DNA of 64,000 nt from Ampelocalamus luodianensis (Eukaryota; Streptophyta; Magnoliopsida; Poales; Poaceae), in assembly GCA_036346255.1 (NCBI GenBank), contig CM070617.1, positions 25,719,080 through 25,783,079 of the forward strand, read 5' to 3'. Position numbers and translations under genes: made by a program. The notes beneath the pieces are model-generated. The model was not told where the DNA came from and searched no databases. It was given only the letters and a program-made list of their open reading frames with translations. Position 1 is the first letter of the stretch, and each line of letters starts with the position of its first letter. This document shows, in pieces, positions 20,047-32,869 of this stretch.

Positions 20047-23000
20047 TGTAACACCCTGTTTTTCACGACCTTCTTGGGTTTTCAAAATAAAAAGAACCAT
20101 TTGGTTTTGAGGAGAGTTCAAAGCTTAATTTGAGATTTTTAAAATTTGAAGCGTTTAAAATGACTAAGTCAAACCTCAACTAATCCTAAAGTTTGGGTTA
20201 ATTGTTGCCATCTGAGCTCTGGAGTTGTCTCTTCCTTTCCCGGTTAGACTAGCTCTCCCCTTAGCTTAGTTCTTTCCTTCCAGACCATCCTCTTTAGCCA
20301 GTTATCTTTTGAGTTCAAGTCTCCTTGTGTCTGGAACACTCTTGTGTGTTTAGATTCCCTTTGAGTCTAGACCACCCTTATGCCTAGACCTCTTGGGCTT
20401 AGACCTTCCTGTGGCCTGGGCATTTCCTTTATGCCCAGACCTCTCCCTTACTTGGACACTCCTTGTGTCCATTCTCTTCCTCCCGTTTGAACCCTCCTTT
20501 CGTTCATTTAGACCTCCTATATTCATCTGAATCTTTCTAGTGTCCCTTCGGACCTCCCCGTGCCCTCTCGAACCCCCTTGGCACCTCACCTTGACTACCA
20601 GGACCTCCCGCGGTCTCATCCTGGTCGTCAATACCTCCCTTGGGTTCATCCCAACCGCCAAGACCTCTTTTGATCTTATCTTAACTGTCAAGATCTCCTT
20701 TGAGTTCATCTTGACTGTTGAGATCTCTTGTGGACCACCTTCAGTGAATCTCCTCCACTGGATCCCTCTTCTTTTGAAACCCCTCGACCTGGACCTCCCC
20801 TTTGTCTGGATCTGATGATCCAGACCTCCCTTCACTTAGATCTAAGGGTCCAGATCTTCCTTTGTCTGGATCTAACGGTCTAGACCTCCCCGCGGTTTAG
20901 ATATTCTTTCAGTCTAAGATTTCGTGGTTTGTTTATAGAAACCCCCTTTGTGGGTTTCCTTTGGACCTCTTTGTCCTTCGGACCTCTTGATCTCGTAGGA
21001 CCTCCCTGTCTAGAGGACATCCTTTGGGGTCTTTATGCAAAGACCACCTTGGTGGGTCACGACCTCCTTTGATTGGTCACGACCTCCCCTTGGCCGTGAC
21101 CACTTCCCTTGACCCGATTGCTTCCCAAGTTTGACTGGCCCCCATTTGTCAATCCTGCTCATTCTTATCCTTTTTCCGCCGTGTGGGCCCGGGATGCATT
21201 TAATAACCGGTGGTGTCACATTAAATGCAGCCATATACGTGGCTTATACACCAAATTTGGTCACATCGCGTGGCACCTTGTTTTCATCTCTTTTTCCCTC
21301 CCTTAACAGCAAGCATTATTTTATTATCTCTTTACTAATCCTAGTCGTACCCCATCTTGTCCATAATCTATCTTGACCTATCTTTTTACATATCTTTTGA
21401 CACGTATATTTCTAGTGTCTTCCTTCTTACTTTGGCTATAACTAGCCCGAGTGGTCAGACCTCATCACCTTTTTCCACACTTGACACTTTTGTTTTGCTA
21501 AGTGGCTCTGAGTTGAGGCTTTGACATCGAAAGCTCCGCCGAAGCTTGCGTTGTCGTTGCCTCTCTGTCGGCGACATCACCAGAGCTTCAGCAGCATCCT
21601 CAACACCACTAGTAGTTGGTTGCCGTCTAATCCCTGGACCAGCCCTTCATATTGACCTTGAACTCATACTTAGATTCGGTGGGCCCCTTTATACCTTGTT
21701 GTTTTCTTCCATTCCTACGGATGCACGACGTGACCGTACTTTTCCCCCCTTCGGGCGTGCAGGGACCACCTTTTCTCTTGGACCCCCTCTCGGTGAATCA
21801 AGCTGTTGCTCTAAGGAGCTGCTGTCAGTATAGTGTGTTCCAGTAGCCTGAGGTTCAAAACCTCTTATTGGAGTTTTCTTGAGTCTTTATTTGGAGCCTT
21901 ATTTGAAGTTGTCTCTTTTTCTTCCGAATAGGTTGCGAAGACTCTAAGGAGCTCGAGTGCACCGAAGAGGAAAACTCACAAGACAGTGAGCAAGGCAAGT
22001 CATGCCCTTGATCATATTGAACCCAATATTTTAAGTTATTTATGTTGATTTCAACTAAGTGATGCATGCATACTTCAATTCAAGTAATTTAATCCTTGTT
22101 ATTACAATCCTAGTTATTCTTGATATCCTTTGTACAACCAGACTTGATATTGATTTTGCTTCCCTTGACACCCTAGATGAAAACCTAGTTGATACAATAG
22201 TATGAGCTAGAGATATTGCAAACTACATGCTTAGCCAAGCCTAGATCAATTCTTGTTTTGGGTTATTTCACTGCCAAATGACTAATGTTGTCAAAATGTT
22301 TTAAATCATGGCATTGGGTTGTCATGAAGGTTTTGGAAAGCTTTGACAAGCAAATGAATAGAAAAATTGGTTTAGACTGGGGCAAATTGGTTTGTTTGGT
22401 TGGTGCATGTCTATGCACGAGCTCAACTTGGATAGAGTTGAGGCTCTTGGGGTCTGTGGAAGTCGCCCTAGTCATTTGAGGACCGACCTTTGAGCGATCC
22501 TTTGCTAGGCCTATAATGGGCTTTGCCTTATAGTGCAACCACATGTCTCCAGAATGGGGTGTGGGATCTGGCTGAATAATTTGCAAAGTTCCACTGCAGT
22601 TCTTCCACTTTGATGTGTGGGAGGTCTTCTACGACCTACGGTCTTTTATAACCTATGTTTTCCACTGGCGCAAGAGGGGGCTTTTCCGGCGGGTGTCTAT
22701 CCAATGGAAGCGAAACCTTAGTAAGGAGGGGCTGTGGTGGAATGATGCATTGTAAAGGCCTTGTCATGAACTCTAGACCTCTTACCTTCGGTAGTGAGAG
22801 GTGGCATTGACGGATGCTGGATAAACTAGAGAAATTATGTCATGTGGGTAAAGTGTACAACCTCTGCAGAGTGAAAACTATTCAAATAGTCGTGTCCGTA
22901 GTCATGGACGTGCTGGCAAAAGACTACTAAAAGTTAGATGTTGATTTTGTTTTTAAAAGGTTTTGGATAAACTAGTTTTGGGATTTCTATCCCATGGTTT

Positions 23001-23864
23001 GGGCGGGGAGCCTTGTGACAGGAGGGTATCCTTCACCACTTATTGATGAATGTTATCCATCTGTAAAATTGTTTTGAGAAAATGAATTGTAACTATTATG
23101 TAATTGCCTTGGAAGTTAGTATACGTGATTGAAAGAAACTTGGCTTTGTGCAAATCCACCATATGATGCCTTCCTTTGATTATCCACATATGCATGTCAT
23201 CTTGTTATTCCACGGGTGTGACTTGCGAGTACGGTGGTTGTGCTCACTCTTGCTCCATATAATCTTTGGCAGGTGAAGACATTAGCAGCGAAGGAGAAGA
23301 CCAAGACAATTGGGTTGTGCCCTCCAGCCATTTTTGCATGTGGTATAATGGATGGACTGTCGCTCTTTTGCTTCTTGTGCTTTACTTTTGGCCCGAGGCC
23401 ACTTTTGTAAGCAACTCTGTTGAAGATGTATTTATTAAAGTTCGTGTGGTGAATGTCACCACTTTTGTATGTTGTGTAAGCTAGCAGTTGATCCTTGGGA
23501 CTAGCTCGGTTTGCACAGAGGACCTTGGAGTAGTCCCAGTCCTCTACGACCACCCTCAGGTCTGGTCGTGGGAGGTCCTAGGGTAGTCTTGGCCCTCCAC
23601 GACCACCCTCGGGTCTGGTCGTGGGAGGTCTTGAGGAGATCTCCGCCCACCACGGCCTCCCCTGGTCTGGCCGTGGGAGGTCTTCGGATTGCTCCCTGGC
23701 TCTACGACCTCCTCGGGTCAGGATTCCAGACCTCCAGGTGGCCCTGTTGGACCTCCTAGGTGGTCTTGAAGGTGAGTGGTCCTGTGGGACTTCACGGGAG
23801 GTCCTAGTGGACTTTTCAGGAGGTCTTGGAGGACCTCTCGAATACCCCAGGTCAGGTCGTTATA
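20047..23864 (+). mobile_element. Probable solo Ty3/gypsy LTR, about 3.8 kb
   Basis: The block starts TGTAACACCCTGTTTTTCAC and shares with the 14181-17477 LTR the segment with CTCTGCAGAG (22862-22871) and CTATTCAAATAG (22878-22889), and a conserved phrase near 22540 (CACATGTCTCCAGAATGGGG). The suggested end is GGTCGTTATA at 23864, read as a decayed GTTACA, with flanks ATGCG (20042-20046) and ATGCC (23865-23869). No internal coding domain is present. The part at 20390-21090 is a degenerate repeat of GACCTCC-type words, and 23520-23850 carries their reverse-complement versions. The left border is firm; the right border is tentative. Confidence 0.6.
20380..21100. repeat. Degenerate GACCTCC-type repeat array within an LTR
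   Basis: Words of the form AGACCTCY followed by about 20-35 variable bases recur more than twenty times, often paired with GGTC or GGTT words. The same words appear in the opposite orientation at 23520-23850 (for example GGTCGTGGGAGGTC), so the two parts of this LTR could pair in a long imperfect stem. No coding role is seen. Confidence 0.6.
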
Positions 23865-24154
23865 ATGCCCACCGTGCGCTAGCGGCAGGGGCTAGGGTCG
23901 CGCGGCTGAGGTGGCGGCAGGGGCTAGGTGGCGGGAACGTGGCTGTGCGCCAACGCCATGTGCCATGATATCCGGCGTTGGTGCACGGTGGTTGTGCGCC
24001 AGCGGTGCCAAATCTATAAATGCGTCGTTGCCGTGGTCAGATCCGCAAATACGCAACGAAAAAGCGCCGTATCTGCCAGAAACTCAACTTCTTTAGGAAC
24101 GTAGCCTCTCTAATTCGTGTTTTTGTCAAATACACACGGCTACAGTACACACAG

Positions 24155-25227
24155 AGTTTTTTTGGCTCGTATAGCACTATTTACAGCACTAATAACAATT
24201 TTGGTACTCTCCATACGTCAATGCCAAAAATAGCACCCTCCACCGTATCCCAGTGGGCCGGACTCCTCACCACACGCCACGTGTGAAATCTGGGCCCCTA
24301 GGGCACGGACCAAGCCGAGTCCGGCTCCTAGGGGCACGATAGAGGGCTCTACCGTGCCTTGGAGCCACAGATAGCGGGACTCCATGCCTTCCTAGCATGG
24401 AATTGGCGAGGCTGCCGCGAGAGGTGCGAGAGGAAGTGAAAAGTGAATTAAAAAAATTATTTCTGATACTATTTAAGACTTGAAAAAACATTTTTTTCTT
24501 TGGATTTTTTCTTTTTTTTACCTCGCACTCGTAACTTCAAATGTATTATCACATACACTAGAAAAAAATCATAAATTCTTCACATGAAATCACAGCGCAG
24601 CGCAGCACATACAGGTTCAAACATGGGTGTTAACTGTCGTTGTCCCCACTCTTCGCGCCCTCGGTGAGTCGATGGGCGATACATGTGAAACACTATTTGA
24701 CAACGCGATGACGGAAAATAGTACACTGTCACTTGACGCAACGGCGGGTAGTGGTACACTTTGAAGCTACGTGTGTTGTGTTGCGCTGTGATTTCATGTA
24801 AAAAATTTTATGGTTTTTTTATACATGTGATAATACATTTGAAGTTGCGAGTGCGAGGTAAAAAAAAACAAGAAAAAATATGTTTTGAATTTTTTTTAAA
24901 TAGTATCAAATAGTATTAAAAATAATTTTTTAATCAACTTTTCACTTCCTCTCGCACGCCACTCGCGGTAGCCTCGCCAATTCCGTGCCAGGGAGGCACG
25001 AACTCCCGCTAACGTGGCTCCAGGGCATGACAGTACCCTCTGTCGTGCCTTTGGGGGCCGGACTCGGCCTGGTTCGTGCCTAAGGTTCTGAATTTTACAC
25101 GTGGCACGCGATGGGGAGTCTGATCCCCTAGGGCACGGTGGAGGATGACATTTTTGGAATTAATGTTAGGAGAATGAGAAAATTACTATTAGCGTTGTGA
25201 ATAGTGCCATGTGAGGAAAAAAACCTT
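24155..25227. mobile_element. Foldback element with about 0.4-kb inverted arms
   Basis: The left arm (about 24155-24600) and right arm (about 24785-25227) are reverse complements at moderate identity. Matching landmarks are CACCCTCCACCGT at 24236 with its complement near 25135, AATTGGCGAGGCTGCCGCGA at 24400 with its complement near 24960-24980, and CATGAAATCACAGCGCAG near 24582 with its complement near 24785-24800. The central spacer is about 180 bases. There is no coding capacity. This architecture fits a foldback or long-TIR Mutator-type element; no clear target duplication was seen, so the outer limits are approximate. Confidence 0.7.
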
Positions 25228-26580
25228 CTTATAATAGTGTTTGCTTCGTTTTGACTTTTTTGAAGCTGCTTTCACCGAAGCCGCTTTCCGCTCAATAGGA
25301 GAAAACCGAAGCCGGAGCCGCCTCTCTCGCCTTCCCGCGCTTCCTACCACCTCTCCCCAAATTTGCCACCTCAAGTTCACCGATTTTACCCGCTTTTGCC
25401 ATCCAATAAATTCCCACCTCCCTTCTGGAGCCGCACCCCACCGCCACCCCCTCACGCCCCGAGCCCCGCTCTTCCCTTCCCCGCACCTTGCTCTTCCTCC
25501 CCCTCCCCACCCCCGCGCCCCTCCTCCTCCTCCTGCGGTCCCTACGACCTCGCGCGCCGCGTCGCCTCCTCCTCGCCACTCCCTTCTCCTCCCACACGGC
25601 GCCACCCTCTTCTCCCGCGCCCCCCCCTTCTCCCCACGCGGCTGCCCTCCTCTCCCTCGAGCCGCCGGCGGCCTTCTCCTCTCCCCGAGCCGCACTCCAC
25701 ACCCCGCGTCCCGGTCCGCCTCCAGCCACCGGACTGGCTGCTCCCGACCTCGAGCGACCGACGGCCTCCTCCTCTCCCCTCCGCCCGGATCCGGGTGCCG
25801 CGCCTCCCACGTGATGCTTCCCTCCGGCTCGGCGGCTGCCGCCTCCCCCTCCCTCCCCTGCCGCGCTCCACCCTCCCTCTCTCCTCCCGCCGCCTCCCTC
25901 TCCTCTCCCCGAGCCACCGCCGCTTCTCCTCTCCGACGGCCGACATCCAACTCCGTGCCTCGGCGCCTCTCGCCGCCGCCGCGCCGAGCTCCTCCCCACC
26001 GCCGCCGGCCGCCTCCTCTGCCGCCGCCGCCGGAAGCTAACCCTAGTTTTTTTTTCTTTATTTCTTTGCTTTGTTTTGTTTTCTTTTTTTTCTATAATGA
26101 TTATTGTTTATTGTAATTGTAATAATTATTAATTACAATAATAGTTTAGTGTAATGGTTATTTATAGTAAATATTTATGTAATAATTGTCTATTTTAATA
26201 ATTATGTGCAGTAATAATTGTTAATTGTAATAATTATCGTTAATTGTTGTTAATCGCGGTAATTGTGCTAAATTGCGGTATATTGCAATAGTCGTCGTCA
26301 AATGCGACCAATTGCCCTAATTGTGGTAGTTGACATTAATTGTCGTTAAATATCATTAATTGTTGTAGTTAGCATCAATTGTGTTAGTTCTTCATTGTCT
26401 TTAGCTACTGTTAATTATCGTCAACTGTCGTTAGTTTTCGTTAATAGTCATCAATTATCGTTAAACGATGTTAATTGTGTAAACGGCATCAAACAAGTTA
26501 TTATCGTCCTCATGGGCATTTTAGACATTTCATCTCGGAGTTACACTTACTACCTAAAAGCCGATAACCAAACATCAAAT
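25228..26580. other. Low-complexity GC-rich block followed by AT-rich minisatellite
   Basis: 25290-26040 is extremely C-rich on the plus strand and open in several frames on both strands, giving proline/serine/arginine readings without domains. 26050-26480 is an AT-rich tandem region built from TTAATTGTCGTTAATTG-like words. The frame ending at 26116 spans both and is not treated as a gene. Whether this is an old transposon or a decayed 5' region is unclear. Confidence 0.45.
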
Positions 26581-27017
26581 TAGAAAAGTCAAATTGCTCA
26601 CCCGAAACGTGAAAGCCTCGCAAAGACGACTTCTAAGCTGCTTTTCAGAAAAGCATAGCCGTTCCAACCAGGGCCGCAGTGTAATAGCCCAAGTGGCCCA
26701 GCAGCTTCCAAACATCAACAGCACAATATTAATAATTTTACCCTGCCCCTCTGTGAACAGGAAGCTACGCAGAACGTGCCCAATTGCCCATGCGGCCATG
26801 CCCAATGCCATGAAAAAAAGGAAAGAAAAAACCAACCCCTACGCGAACGCGACCTCTCTGCGGCTCTGCCTCTCATCCTCCTCCCCCTTCCCGGCTTCCC
26901 TTCCCTTCTCCTCCATACTTCCCGCTCCTTCCCACCCTCCGCTTTGACCGCCTCCCCCATATCTCCCTCCATCCCACCCTCCCACGGTCCCACCCGCACG
27001 CGTGCACCCGCAGACCG

Positions 27018-29523
27018 ATGTCAATGTGGCGCTTCTCCCGCTCCCTCCTCCGCGCCGCCACCGCGGCCTCCGCCTCGCCGGCCGGGCGCGCCTCCGCTCG
27101 CCGGTGGGCCCCGCCGTGCGGCGCCCTCCAGAGTTTCCGCTACGCGTCGCTGCCGGCGGCGGCGGAGGCGGAGGTCGTGGGGAAGGACGGGGAGGCGGAG
27201 GTGACGGCGGAGGAGGCGAGGCGGCTGATGCGGCTCGCGAACGTGGAGGCTCTGAAGCTGCGGCTGGGGGACGGCGAGGTGATCCCGTACGCGGACCTTC
27301 TGCGGGCGTGCGAGGAGGCCGGCGCCGCAAGGACGCGCGCCGAGGCCGCCGCGCTCGCGGGCGCGCTCGACGAGGCCGGCGTCGTGCTCCTCTTCCGCGA
27401 CAAGGTCTACCTCCAACCCGACAAGGTCAGCTCGCTGCTCACCCACCCCGCATTGCCGCTCCGCTCCGCTCCGCTCCCTCCACCAACCCCTACCTCTTCC
27501 CCTCATCTCTTACTCCCAAAATTTCCTCTTCTGCTTTGGTTTGTTGCGCTCGCGGCTCGGTTCCTCTCAGCGATTCGCGTGGATTTTGCGATTCTAAGTT
27601 GGTGTTCGACCCATTCGTCCGTCATGTGTTCTCTCGTATGGCCCGGTTCCATGCGGGCCGGCACAGAAAATCTTAGGAAGGCATTTTCGATGCAACCAAG
27701 AAAGGCATTGAAGAATTTGTTCGGCGCATTGAAGAATAATATTGTTGCGAACCCCCTCCCAAGTTCGGCCCGGAGCAACGCCTGGTCCGCACGGATCTGG
27801 TCATTGGGCGCCTAACGGCTCAAGTACAGATCTGTGCACCCCTTTTCCCGCTTGTGACCTGCAGGTGTTCTTCGGTTCCTGCAAGTACAAGTGCACTTAA
27901 CCAAACGGTGGTCCAACGTTGCATCTCCGGTTCCAGGTTTTGACACTTTTTTGGCCTCAAGGAGGTCCACCACATCCCACCAATGGTTCATGGATTCACT
28001 CACCTGCTGATTGGAACTGACCTAGCATTGTAGTGGAGTGCGCCCGTGGCCCTACTGTTTAGACTTCAGACCAGAAGCAATCCACTTGTCGGTGACAGTT
28101 CTTAGGGAAAAGCCATCTCGTTGCCTCAGGAATCAGGACACGGCAGGCACCAAGTGGTGGTGACTGGTGGCTCACTACGTGCCCCTCCCCGGTGCGCACG
28201 CAGGCCGCACCAGTGCAAAAGTCATCCCCGTTTGTTCCATGGGGGAGGAATCCTTCCTACTTAGTGTGCCGATAAAGCACCTAATGGTCCCCTTTATTTT
28301 CTAGCTTTCTTGGCTCTCTGCCCTTTCGGTTTCATACAGGATGGGTCACCGCCGTGGAGAGTCCATCGGCTCTTTACACTACTTTTGCCTTGTTTCCATC
28401 TTAGATGAGTGACTTCTGGTGCAGGGTGCCTAGACCATTTATCTAACAGTTGTTTTGCGTACTCAACTACCAGTCCACCATGCATAAAGTTTGTTGTTTG
28501 CTAGCAAAATACGAAATGTGATTTGCTTAAAAGTTGGTCGTTTTCACAATGCGCATCGTACATATTTGTTTAAGTAATCTCATAATAGTATTGCATTAGT
28601 TTATGACTTTCACAGATATGCTTTCCTTAATCAAACCTCCTTGCGTAACGTGTTGAACAACTTCGAGCCTCGTGGCTAGGTGGGCAAAAAGGCAACAATG
28701 TTTCCTCTCATTCTTGTTGGGGTGCATGTGTAAAATCAGTTATTAAATGCATGATACAAAGCATGTTTTTACACAAAAGAACTTGTAATATTGTTCTAAA
28801 ACATGTTTAATTTCCATTGGGTTCCATATTGTGTGTGTTTGAAATGTTTGTCTTTGCATCACTCGTGCGTTATGTTGTAATAAACTTTTGTTGTTATTAT
28901 TTTAGAATTTTGCATTGAGTCTGTATCAATACAGGTTGAGATTTTGAAAAATAGTTTCTTGTGGTCCTACTTGAAGGCTATAGCATAGTGTAACATTGGC
29001 AGAGATTGATTCTTTTTTTTCTTGCTCCATATAGATTGTGGATCTTGTAAGAAAAGCTATGCCCCTTGCACTGACACCTGAGGATGATCCAAGAAAGGAA
29101 GAGCTCAAGCAGCTCCAGACACAGTTGGAAGATATCAACAAGCTCGCGCACAAGCAAGTCCGGCGAATCCTCTGGTCTGGGCTTGGTTTCCTGATCACAC
29201 AGGTCGGGCTCTTCTTCAGGCTCACCTTCTGGGAGTTCTCGTGGGATGTCATGGAGCCCATCACATTCTTCACAACTACGACAGGCCTGGTTGTTGGGTA
29301 CGCCTACTTCCTCATCACATCAAGAGACCCGACGTACCGAGACTTCATGGAGAGGCTGTTCCAGTCTCGGCAGAGGAAGTTGATCCAGAGGCAGAACTTC
29401 AACCTGGAGAGGTACCTGGAACTCCAGAGGTGCTGCAAAGATCCTTTGGAGAAGATGTGCGGCACGAACCATCCTTCCAATGCTGACATCGCTCATCTCC
29501 ACGAGTTGTCCGTTCACAAATGA
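27018..29523 (+). CDS. Mitochondrial calcium uniporter (MCU) pore protein
   Basis: Two exons, 27018-27425 and 29035-29523, join in phase 0 (CCCGACAAG/GTCAGC donor, CTCCATATAG/ATTGTG acceptor) to give 298 residues. MCU proteins form the Ca2+-selective channel of the inner mitochondrial membrane. The N-terminus is rich in Arg, Ala and Ser without acidic residues, fitting a mitochondrial presequence, and leads into the matrix domain. A coiled coil (about 152-181) precedes helix 1 (182-200). The selectivity motif WDVMEP is at 206-211, with the ion-binding Asp207 and Glu210 intact, and helix 2 (about 213-232) follows, then a basic C-terminal coil. Exon 1 is strongly GC-rich, as is common in grasses. 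The 1609-bp intron shows no inserted gene. Plants carry several MCU paralogues; which one this is cannot be said. Confidence 0.92.
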
Positions 29524-31012
29524 CAACCTTCGCTCTGGACACTAATCTGCCATCGCTTCTTTTCTTCTTTCATTTTCTTTTGCGACCTTTTTCATGGTCT
29601 TCTCCTACGCAAACTTGTAGGTCAGTAACTCAGTATAATATATATTTTTTGTAACAATGCTGAAATACAAGCACCTGATACTCGGAAGGAAAGCTCATTT
29701 GTATGACCAGAAGCTTACCAAGAGCTGTGTAATTCTGCAGCCTCTGCTAATCTACTGTGTTATGTGATTCACTAGCTCCTTTTGGTTGATAGAAAGCTCT
29801 TATATATATATTTGGTGACAAATTAGCTCTTATATTTCGCTGGTAAATTATCTCCGCTGAATCTTTATTGTACTGCCTGTAGGAATATTTATTTACCGTG
29901 TTTGGTCGCTAGTATGTGATGGTGTTGACTGTTGAGCAATGGGCAAAATATCGCTTAGGCCTTTCATCACGTGCCTGCAAAGAAGGTTATTTTTGACAGG
30001 GAAATTAAGGGCTGCTAGCCAAATTTGTGGTGTAATTACCATGTGCTCAGACTAGTCTAGCCGTTTCTGCGTACACGCGGACACGGGAGTCCACACTGGT
30101 GTAGGAAACGCCGATCCTCCCACGAGTTGCAACTTGCAAACTTGCAGTGCCTGACTCTCTATGTCGCGCTAGACGGTGACAATTTTGAATGCGAGAGATG
30201 AGCATTTCTCATGAAGCTGGCAGCTCCTTGCCAAAACAAAGCGTGATCTTGAGCGTCGATTTCTGATCGAACGACACACGAGGGAAATGCACATGTAGCT
30301 GTTCGTACTATTTGCCTATTTGGGTCGTAACCAGTACGGACTTGTTATTTCTAAGTAGTCTGAAATTTTCTTAAGTTTAAGTTAATTATTGTGATTATTG
30401 AATTTGTATAGAGATTGATGTGTTATATGATTGAATATTGATCTAACGGATAAAAAAATATGATTTATATTTAAAAAAATTTCAGTCACCATACGAATAA
30501 ACAATCCCTAACTAGTATTGTTCTCGAAAGTAACCTTACGTAATCCAGTGTACGTCTATAAGCTGCAAAGGGTCGCGATCAGTCTGAGATCCTGTAGTTT
30601 GTAACCTTTTCTTCTTCGGAAGAGCCTGTAGTTTCCATCTGACGATTCCATGTGGATTAAAAAAAACTCAAAAGCTACGCAAGGTCGTCGAATACGTGAC
30701 GCCTGAGGACGGCGTACTGGCAGAGGATCTGCTCTGCCACCCACAATCCTTGAACATTACGCAGGCGAGGCGACGGACGGCACAGCGAAGCGTTGTCTAC
30801 TGGCCGGGTGGAAGTTACTGCGTCGGCGCGGCGTCCTTATCAGTTTCTCTATTGGTGCTCTAGTCAAGATACTTTGCTAGTCTGCTACTTCTAAGCGGCC
30901 GTCACTTTCTTTGAATCCAAATCCAACCAGATTCCAGATTGTGCTGTTTCTGCTAGGATTGCAGTTCTTGATGTCCTGTCGGTTTGCCATAGCAGCTTGG
31001 ATTTGTCGCTAC
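29524..31012. other. 3' flank of the MCU gene; no gene seen
   Basis: The first 150 bases are the T-rich 3' untranslated region with an ATAATATATA stretch near 29637 that could serve as polyadenylation signal. The rest, to the MITE at 31013, has no sustained coding frame or recognisable repeat. Confidence 0.5.
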
Positions 31013-31547
31013 GAGTCTGTTTGGTTTATGATCCCAGGTGATTATACTAAAATTTTGGTATTGTCAAAACACGGACAATACCAAAATCTAGGCAAAAAAA
31101 GGAATTTGGATTGTAATCATATTAATTCACAGGCAATGTCGAAATTGACATGTTTGGAGTGCAGTTATACCAAAATTTACCAAAATTGTTAGTATGACAC
31201 GTGGTTCATGCATAACATCTAAATTTTTTGCCCCAAAATAACATGGGTCTTATTTTGTTGATAAAATGACAAGTAACACAACGGTTCAAACGGATTACAA
31301 ATTAGATACTCCGATTTAGAAAATATAATTATTTAAAATTGATTAATAAAAAAGGTCTGCATTAAATGCAGCCAATAGCTGGCTACCAACTCATCCACCA
31401 AATGGCATTGGCACTGCACAGAACTGGGCGAGCTCTTTTCTCGCCTAGAACGCCAAAAAATTGGTAACAATTCAAACGCTAGCCAAATTTTGTTGATATT
31501 ACTAAAATTTTGGTTTAGTAACTTTGAACTCCAAACCAAACAGCCTC
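31013..31547. mobile_element. Tourist-like (PIF/Harbinger) MITE, 535 bp
   Basis: The element starts GAGTCTGTTTGGTTTATGA, and its right end reads, on the other strand, GAGGCTGTTTGGTTTGGAG. The terminal repeats match at 14 of the first 15 bases, and further in both arms carry CTAAAATTTTGG/CCAAAATTTTAG. Three-base direct repeats TAC flank it at 31010-31012 and 31548-31550, the size expected for PIF/Harbinger insertion. It has no coding capacity. Confidence 0.75.
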
Positions 31548-31550
31548 TAC

Positions 31551-32690
31551 CTCCGCCTTGGACCCTGCTGACCGGGAAACTAACACCTTATGCCTTCTGT
31601 CCTGAAAGCTGGGCCTTTGCCTTTCTGGTTATGGGCCGAACTTCGGGTTTACTTGGGCTACGTTGGGCCGCGTAATGGGCCGAACACTCTCACTCCCTCG
31701 CTAACCAAATCGCTTTCTGTCCACCTGCCGGACGTCCTCCGGTATTACGTCTAGAAAAGGCCTGAGCCCACTGGGCCGAACAGCCTCTCTCCCTGGCTTG
31801 TAGTCATCGAGCGGCCCAGACATCATCGAACAATGCATCTGTTCTTTGCCCTCGCGCTCGCCCCCGGCAAGATCTGCAATCTCTGAACAAATGCTAATTC
31901 GGCTAACAGGGGAGTGAGTCTTGTGTCCGCGTGCATTTCTTAGGAGGCTCAGCGTCCTGGGATCGTGCCCACCGACTGTTCGACGCAATGCCTCGGAGGG
32001 GATGCCTAGGTGTTCTTCGACACAACACCAACATCTAAAGAGTTGGTTCCGAAACATAAAGCCAAGGAGGAACACCAACTAGTCGCAGCCTGCTTAGGCC
32101 TCAGCCTCCCCCTGAGCAGTCTCCGCGACTGCACCGCCTCCCGCGCGCAGGTCGAAGCTAGCGACCTTGTTGAGGCTGCACAGCGCCACGAGTGCGCGAT
32201 GGCTACAGACGTGAGGCTTCACTTGAACAGAGCCATTTATGCCACTGGTTCTACTGAATGTAAGTCACGCCTCTCTTCTGCTTTGTGTACTTAAGAACAG
32301 AAGAATTAAACGGGAACTCCTGTTGCCTCTAAAGAAATGTGCTTTGTGGAGATGGAATTCCATAATCATGACCAAGGCCCAACTGGACCAAGCGACCTTC
32401 ATTTAGATCTCAACCAGGCCCATGTTGTGTACTTGTTTTCCAAGTTCCAACAGTTACACTGTTACAAGCAAAACATCGAATATATTTAGCAAGTACACAA
32501 ACAGCAGAAACTTTTTGTGGATGACAATGAAAAGAGCCTAGTGTGAAAAAAACGTTACTAAATGATCAAGAAGCTAATTAAGAAAGTTCCAAAGATGTAT
32601 CCATTGTAAACATCTGAACTCGCTAAAGAAAACAAGAAGTAGAATAAGTTCAGTTTCATCAGAAAAACGGCCCACGATTCAGAATATGTA
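31551..32690. other. Intergenic; possible decayed gene fragment
   Basis: Around 31950-32040 the plus strand reads AHRLFDAMPRRG, which resembles a pentatricopeptide-repeat helix, but the frame does not continue into further repeats, so this is noted only as a possible fragment. The downstream frame 32010-32294 has no recognised domain. Nothing else is supported. Confidence 0.25.
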
Positions 32691-32869
32691 TCTCTATTAT
32701 TTAAAAATTAAAGTCGGTAGTCGTTCATTCTCCCTACCCTTTCTAACGTCCGTTGAATCAGTGAGTGGGACACCGACAGTCTAGATCGCGTCGTTGAGCA
32801 CGGTTGACGATCCGACATGATGAGACTATGATTTTTTTAACCCGTAGCAAAACATGGGCATTGAACTAG
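32691..32869 (+). mobile_element. Short non-autonomous Helitron, 179 bp
   Basis: The element starts TCTCTATTATTTAAAAATTA just after an A and ends GGGCATTGAACTAG just before a T, as expected for Helitron insertion between A and T. The 3' hairpin CCCGTAGCAAAACATGGG (32841-32858) sits 11 bases before the CTAG terminus. It has no coding capacity and no target duplication, consistent with rolling-circle insertion. Confidence 0.85.

Noticed and set aside
25241..26116. 291-codon plus-strand open frame
   Set aside because: It is a proline/serine/arginine low-complexity reading through a C-rich tract, open also on the other strand, with no domain, and it runs into an AT-rich repeat.
26776..26947. Upstream ATGs before the MCU start
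   Set aside because: They lead to short frames ending in the leader or out of frame with exon 1; the ATG at 27018 gives a mitochondrial-type N-terminus and joins exon 2 in phase.
31950..32294. Possible pentatricopeptide-repeat gene
   Set aside because: Only one short AHRLFDAMPRRG-like phrase is seen, and no second repeat follows in any frame.
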